64,000 nt of DNA. Source: Euphorbia lathyris (taxonomy: Eukaryota; Streptophyta; Magnoliopsida; Malpighiales; Euphorbiaceae). The DNA lies in the NCBI RefSeq assembly GCF_963576675.1, contig NC_088913.1, positions 80,847,001 through 80,911,000 on the forward strand, given 5' to 3'. This document shows, piece after piece, positions 58,851-64,000 of this stretch. Below the pieces are notes generated by a model. It saw only the letters and a program-made list of their open reading frames with translations. It was not told where the DNA came from and made no database searches. Numbering within the stretch: the stretch's first letter is position 1; each line of letters starts with the position of its first letter. A program made the translations under genes and the position numbers.

Positions 58851-59532
58851 GGCTTAATGCTTCTCCAGCCTCCTTAACTTGTCCAAATTGTTCATTTTAC
58901 CTCTCCAACTCATCGAATGTTCTATTTACTCCCTTAACTCCATAAAAATGATATTTCTCACCTCCTTAACCTGTTCAAATTTGTCATTTTAACCCCTTCT
59001 CAACTCATCGAATATCCCATTTACCCCATTAACTCCATAAAAGTGGTATTTCTCACCATTTATGATCCTATTTACCGTCTTAACTCCATAAAAATTGTAT
59101 TTCTTATCCCTTTATAGTAGTAAAAAAAGTTGAAAAGAGAAAGAACGAATAAAAAATACAAATAACAAGAACATTAATATAAACAAGTTAAATACATTAG
59201 ATGTAGGGATAATGTATCAAAATATGCCTATGATTTTTGAGGAAATATCAATTTTAGGTTCCACTTATAAAATAGTATAAATATAGGTTTAACGATTAAA
59301 AAAAGTTATCAATTTAGGCTTCGATAACAATTTGTAAGGGATGAAAAATACCACTTTTATAGATTTAAGGAGGTAAATAGAAAATTCTATAAGTTAGGGG
59401 GATAAATTGACAAGTTGATGGGGTTAGAAATACCACTTTTATGGAGTTAAGGGGTAAATAGGACATTCGATGAGTTGAAGGGGTAAAACGACCAATTTGG
59501 ACAAGTTAAGGGGGCTGGGGAAGCATTAGGCC
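58851..59532. mobile_element. MULE-like MITE with perfect 9-bp duplication
   Basis: Flanked by TTTTCCAAA on both sides (58842-58850 and 59533-59541). The terminal inverted repeats are long (more than 110 bp): GGCTTAATGCTTCTCCAGCC at the left, GGCCTAATGCTTCCCCAGCC inverted at the right. Both continue as CTTAACTTGTCCAAATTG, CAACTCATCGAATG and CTTAACTCCATAAAA. The left arm repeats its TIR-derived unit two to three times. The element has no ORF. Long TIRs and a 9-bp duplication are the Mutator signature. Confidence 0.9.
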
Positions 59533-59682
59533 TTTTCCAAATAGCTTACTTGAAGATTTCCTATATATATGTATCATATATAAATGTAAGTTCTAAGAAA
59601 TTTTCATACACATATATATCTATAACAATTTATCTTTGTAATTCTTATGGAATTATTTCTTCAAAACACACTTTGTATTAGA

Positions 59683-60683
59683 ATGACTACATTTCTATTT
59701 TTTCTTTTCACTTAAGTGGTTCTGTCCCTTTCCTTAATCCCAACGTCATTGTAAGCAAGGACATCAATCTAGGCAACTACACCAAAATAAGCGACGCCAT
59801 CGAAGCAGCCCCATCAAATTCCATACATCGTTTTGTCATATACATTAAGGAAGGTAAATATAACGAAAATGTAGTTGTTCGAAAAGAAAAAGAAAATATT
59901 ATGATTGTGGGTGATGGAAAGAATCGTACTATAATCTCTGGAAATTTCAGTCAAAAAGTAAACAAGACTATTCAGCAATCGGCTACTCTGAGAATCGATG
60001 GTAGCGGTTTTTTAGCAATTAATATCACTGTGAGAAATATTGCAGGATCAGAAAATGAACAAGTTGTAGCAATTCATTCAAATTCACCACATTCTGCATT
60101 TTATCATGTCAGTATTGAAGGGTATCAAGACACGTTATATATTCAGGCTGGTCCTCAATTTTTCCGTGAATGTGATATTTATGGAACAATAGATTTTATC
60201 TTTGGAGAAGGTCCTGCTACTTTTCAAAAGTGTCAAATATTAGCTAGACAGGGTCTATGAGAAAAGGAAAATGCTATAACCGCAAATGGTTGCATAGATG
60301 AGGGAACTAAGAATAACCCATGCGGCTTTTCTTTCCATAAGTGTAAATTAAATGGTGATGACGATTTATTAGGATCAAAATCACCAAGTCCAACTTATTT
60401 GGGGCCATCATGGAAAAACAAATCTACAGTTGTCTTTATGGAATCTACCATGACAAAAGTTATAAATTCAAGAGGTTGGCTGAAGTGGGATAATCACAAT
60501 TTTGAAGACACGGTGTTTTATAGAGAATATAAGAATTCAGGAAAAGGAGCAGTTGTTAAAAATCGAGTAAAATGGCCTGGAGTAAATTCTATTATGAAAA
60601 AAAGGAGTGCAGAAAAATATACTGTGTCAAAATTTCTAAAGGGTGAAGAATGGCCGAGAAATCTTGTGTTCCATATATTATAG
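59683..60683 (+). pseudogene. Pectinesterase-like pseudogene
   Basis: A pectin methylesterase catalytic domain (normally cell wall, de-esterifies pectin) without the N-terminal inhibitor domain. ATG 59683 opens a short hydrophobic signal-like run (MTTFLFFLF), which meets a stop and is out of frame with the enzyme frame that starts near 59720 (NPNVIVSKD). Motifs: KISDAIEAAPSNS, IYIKEGKYNENV, GDGKNRTIISGN, NEQVVAI and GYQDTLY (with the Gln and Asp of the active site) and GTIDFIFGEGP (catalytic Asp). TGA at 60258 interrupts the frame. After it the LGRPW motif reads LGPSW, so the substrate-binding Arg is lost. The tail (GWLKWD, YREYKNSGKGA, RVKWPGVN, FLKGEEW) is complete to TAG 60681. No intron is seen. 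Confidence 0.9.
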
Positions 60684-61514
60684 GATTACTTTAATTATAT
60701 ATTTAAATATATGTTTTATATAAGTATTGTAGTAACTAATTATTATTATAAATAAAAATTAATATTATATATTTGATAGTATGCTTTTCTGGTCTGCGGA
60801 TAGATAGTAATGTAAAAAGAGGAAGGTTTGATATATTTTGTTTAGCAGCAAGGAATAAAACTTCCTAATTTTTTAGCCTCCAAATTCACTGTCTGTCCAG
60901 GTAGTGAATTTTTTTTTTCAGTTTATTAATTTCTTAGAGTTAGAGTGGTTTTAATTGTGTAAAGAATAATTGATGTGTTTTGTTTTTGTTTTGTTTTTTT
61001 TTTTTTTTGTTATTACAAATTCCATTCCCGTATTAATATTATTACAAATGATATGGTGGACCATATAATCCAAATTCAACCTTCAAAGGATAAAACTTTC
61101 ATCACATTTATTTTTCTTACAAAGATTTACCTCCTTTTTTTTAATTATCATTAGAATAATTAGCTAGCAATGTAGGAATTCCATCTACTGTTTGTTATAT
61201 ACATTTAGGGCAAAGCTGCAAAAATGCTCATAACGTTTATAGTCACGGGCAATTTTACCTCTAACGTCTAAAATGGTGCAATTTTACATGGCATCCAATA
61301 TAAAATTTACTTCTAACGTTGTCAAGTTCATTTGAGAAATAATTCATCAAACTGTCTTCTCGGTAATGAATCTTGACATGTGAGTCATGTTATCAGTCAT
61401 TAATAACAGATCATAAACATATGATTATACGCGAAAACAAAATTAAAAAAAGTAAAAAATATATTGTCTATTGTACGAGTTGGACAAAAAAAAAGTTCAA
61501 TTTTTTTTACGTAA
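60684..61514. other. AT-rich spacer, no gene seen
   Basis: Contains a T-rich tract (60985-61005) and CTAACGTCTAAAATGGTGCAATTTTA-like repeat sequence (61255-61285) that recurs at 61893-61920. No gene was found. Confidence 0.5.
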
Positions 61515-61755
61515 TTTATTTCCCTAGAATAAATTTAAAAAAAACAAATTATTAAACCAAAAGGTTATTATAATCCACTGTACACCCTTTCGCATGAATG
61601 TCATTTTGATTTCAAGCATGTCCGATACAATTTTGATTTTACCATGTGTTGATATTTCACCAATTAAAAGGGTGGTCAGAACTAAAAGTTAATTGATTTT
61701 TTAATGAGACAAATTTAAGATGAGTAACAATTTTAAAACAAACCTTTAAAGTTCA
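61515..61755. repeat. Diverged direct duplicate of 57400-58185 (without hAT insert)
   Basis: AACCAAAAGGTTATTATA, TTTCGCATGAATG and ATATTTCACCAATTAA parallel the left copy on both sides of the hAT-like MITE. The two copies flank the pectinesterase relic in the same orientation. Confidence 0.75.
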
Positions 61756-62299
61756 GTAACCAATGGTCCATCTATCTAATACTAAATATAGTTTGTCTAA
61801 AAGCATGTGACAATTTTTAAAAATGAATTATAACAAAGCAAGAAAAAAACACGATAAAATAGTTTATAGCCATCAACAAGTTTACACCTAACGTTTAAAA
61901 TGGTACAATTTTAACCTCCAGTATGTAGTGATTTTTATTTTTTCAGTTTATTAATTTGTCTATCTTAGAATTAGAATGGTTTAATTTGTTTATTACTAAT
62001 AGTTTTCCATTATGTATAGTGGGGACCATTTTGAGAGCATCAAATTTTGAATTTAATTGTTAAGCAAATGGGTTGTTTAATTTCTTTTTATGGATTTTGA
62101 TTGTTTTCAAAATTTTGCACCCAATTTTTTAAAAAACGTTAAAAACTTTATTCAACAAAAATAATGACTGTTATTAAATTCAAAATAAAAAATATATCAC
62201 CCTCTTTAAATTTCTAAACCATTAAATAAATTTAATAATGAATATTTTTTATAAGTTATCCAATTTCTCGGTTGAATTCTCTTCCCATTATAATTTTTG

Positions 62300-62365
62300 T
62301 GTATATTAGGATTCGAACTCGAGATACAACTTAAGCGATTTGAGACCCTTAACCACTCAAAACAA
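62300..62365 (-). repeat. Possible tRNA-derived SINE fragment
   Basis: The minus strand has GAGTGGTTAAGGG (A-box-like) and, about 30 bp on, GAGTTCGAATCC (B-box-like), the spacing of a tRNA-type internal promoter. A similar pair (AAGTGGTTAAGG, CTCGAGTTCAAC) lies on the minus strand at 16112-16165 inside the CACTA-type fragment. It cannot fold as a whole tRNA by eye. Confidence 0.4.
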
Positions 62366-62409
62366 CCTTAATTGGTCATAGTGAATATTTATTTGGGTTA
62401 ATTTTCAAA

Positions 62410-64000
62410 TGGATGGTGTTGGGGAGGATGGTCGAGGGAGATCGAGGGACTTGGGGGATGGGGTGAGCGGATCTGTTCCTGATCTGGGTTTGGATCAGGC
62501 GATGAGGCATGAGGGAAAAGCAGCAGTGTAGGGAGAGGGGGGCGCTGCTTGTGGTAGCCAGGGGGTGGTAGGGGCGATGGTGGGGGGCGATGAGGTTCTC
62601 CGCAATTTTCCTGTGCAGGTTCGACCGGGGCAGGCGCTGGGGCTTAGCGCGGGCATGGCGGCGTGCACTAGGTCTGAGGCGCCGGGTGCCGGGCGGTGCT
62701 AGGCAGAGGGTGCGGAGCCGCTCGGCTCTAGGGATCGGAGGAGCGGGGCTAGTGCCCAAGCAGGCGGCGAGGAAGCTGTGGGCGCCGGCCTGGCGTTGGT
62801 GAGCAGTGATGCCTTAGATAGGGGAGAGGTTATTAGGGTTAGCCAATATTGTGGAGGGATCCACAATGTTACTTTAGTTTCTCCTAGGCAATTGGGTGAT
62901 TTGGAAAACAAAAGCAAATCTGTAATTGGTATTGGGAGAGGTTCGTGGAGGGATAAAGTTATGGGGGTGGTTGAGGAAGAGCCGTCGTTGGAGGAAGTTG
63001 TTATGGAGGATTATTCGGAAGATTTATACTCTGAGTCTGATGAAGAGGATGAGGTTCAGGATGATCCGTCATGTCCTGTTATCAGGCTTTCATTAACTGA
63101 TAAGAGAGCACTTAGGGATAAGTGGATAATTTCTCTAATGGTAACTGTACTTGGGAAAAGAATAAGCTTTAACTATTTCACTCAGAGAATCCAAGCTCAA
63201 TGGGCAAAGAAAGGGAAAGTCAGTATTATTGACTTGGAAAATGACTACTATGTCATTAAATTTACTCGGGTTGAGGATTATAATGTCGTGATCAATGGGG
63301 GACCGTACATTATTTCGAATCATATTCTGGCCTTAAGGCCATGGGTCCCTAATTTTAATCCTCATGATTGCTCAGTTAACAGGATTTTGACATGGGTGAG
63401 GTTCCCATACCTACCTATCGAATATTATAGTGAAAGTTTTCTGAATAAGATAGGCGGGTTTGTTGGGAAGGTTCACCATGTGGACAAAACTACCATAGGG
63501 GCTATTAGAGGCAAGTTTGCAAGGGTTTGTATTGATATTGATCTTGCAAAACCTTTGTTGTCAAAATTTTGTGTTCATAACAAGGTGTACTTTATTGAGT
63601 ATGAAGGTTTACATAATATATGTTTTGATTGTGGTATGTATGGTCATACTCAGGAGGGATGCCCTAAGAGGGAGAAGGTATTAGAGGAGGTAGTTGAGGG
63701 GGTTATCAGAAGAGCTGAAGGGATTCAAAAAGATGGGGGGAATTTTAGGCCCTGGATGGTGGCGAAGAGGTCTTCCAGACGAAGGACACATCCTTCAGTT
63801 GTTCAAAATCGTACCCCTGGTCTTAACATTAATACAAAGTCTACCCGACCAAATCCTACTGCCAATCTTAGTGTCAAGGAGAAGCCTGGCCTGAAATTTA
63901 GGAAGGATTCTGGGGCTGCGTCAGGTATCAGTACAGGCTCCAGATTTGGGGCCCTCACTATTGAGGAAGTCCAAGATTCTGACCATGTTGATGAGCATAT
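62410..64000 (+). CDS. LINE ORF1 (DUF4283 / zinc knuckle), 5' part shifted, runs off window
   Basis: The main frame is open from 62703 to the window end, with its first ATG at 62961. It has an acidic stretch (EDYSEDLYSESDEEDEVQDD), then a DUF4283-type RNA-binding region (RALRDKWIISLMVTVLGKR, NGGPYIISNHILALRPWVP, TWVRFPYLPIEYYSESFLN) and a CX2CX4HX4C knuckle, CFDCGMYGHTQEGC (about 63625). The rest is a basic, Pro/Ser-rich tail. This is the first ORF of plant L1-type LINEs, which binds the element's RNA; the endonuclease-RT ORF would lie past 64000. An in-frame ATG at 62410 opens another frame that stops near 62530, so the GC-rich N-terminal coding part (62590-62800) carries frameshifts or the element starts there. 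Confidence 0.85.

Noticed and set aside
59683..60683. Functional pectinesterase gene
   Set aside because: In-frame TGA, frameshifted leader and loss of the LGRPW Arg.
62300..62365. Functional tRNA gene
   Set aside because: Only box-like elements are present; no complete cloverleaf can be drawn by eye.

Overview
This is a repeat-dominated stretch of a flowering-plant nuclear genome, probably a eudicot. The signs are plant Ty1/copia and Ty3/gypsy (Tat- and Athila-type) retroelements, a plant mobile domain gene, a CACTA-type DNA transposon end, MULE- and hAT-type MITEs, a pectinesterase relic and a plant LINE. The species cannot be named from the sequence. No intact host gene is visible; almost everything is transposable element in nested layers. 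Short names used below: C1-C4 copia copies; D, A, B, G gypsy-type elements; G' and B' partial tandem copies.

Layout. 1-18158: three related copia copies on + (C1, C2, C3) alternating with three LTRs. They are interrupted by a gypsy LTR fragment (D, 6139-6946) and a CACTA-type fragment (14509-16347). 18160-56428: a Tat-type gypsy element G in a tandem arrangement. A partial internal 3' region (G', 18160-20416) is followed by an LTR (20417-22384), gag, then integrase, a 3' region and a second LTR (54458-56428). G is interrupted by a minus-strand copia (C4, about 23915-29199) and by element A (31064-51386, 5-bp target duplication GCAGC). A is itself interrupted by a minus-strand Athila-type element B (37367-50083), again with an extra partial copy B' outside one LTR. 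LTR divergence counted by eye (B 9/1555, A 28/1303, G higher) agrees with the nesting order G, then A, then B.

The most interesting content is in the gypsy elements. (1) G carries on its antisense strand, between integrase and the 3' LTR, an intron-containing gene for a plant-mobile-domain protein. Four introns can be placed and the frame is kept at the joins; its last exon is split by element A and closes on the far side, about 20 kb away. (2) Each gypsy family has its own CpG-rich repeated motif in otherwise AT-rich DNA: ACGC(G/A)GGGCGT in A and G, CGCGGCCGCG in B, GCTCGGCGAGC in D. In A the motif forms eleven hairpin-like direct/inverted pairs on both sides of an Athila-like ORF. (3) C, G and B all show internal-LTR-internal-LTR arrays, pointing to repeated recombination between LTRs.

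56429-64000 is less repetitive and AT-rich. It holds two MULE-like MITEs and one hAT-like MITE (one perfect 9-bp and one perfect 8-bp target duplication), a tandem repeat of about 145 bp, a pectinesterase pseudogene with a lost catalytic Arg and an in-frame stop, a possible tRNA-derived SINE fragment, and the start of a LINE ORF1 that runs off the window.
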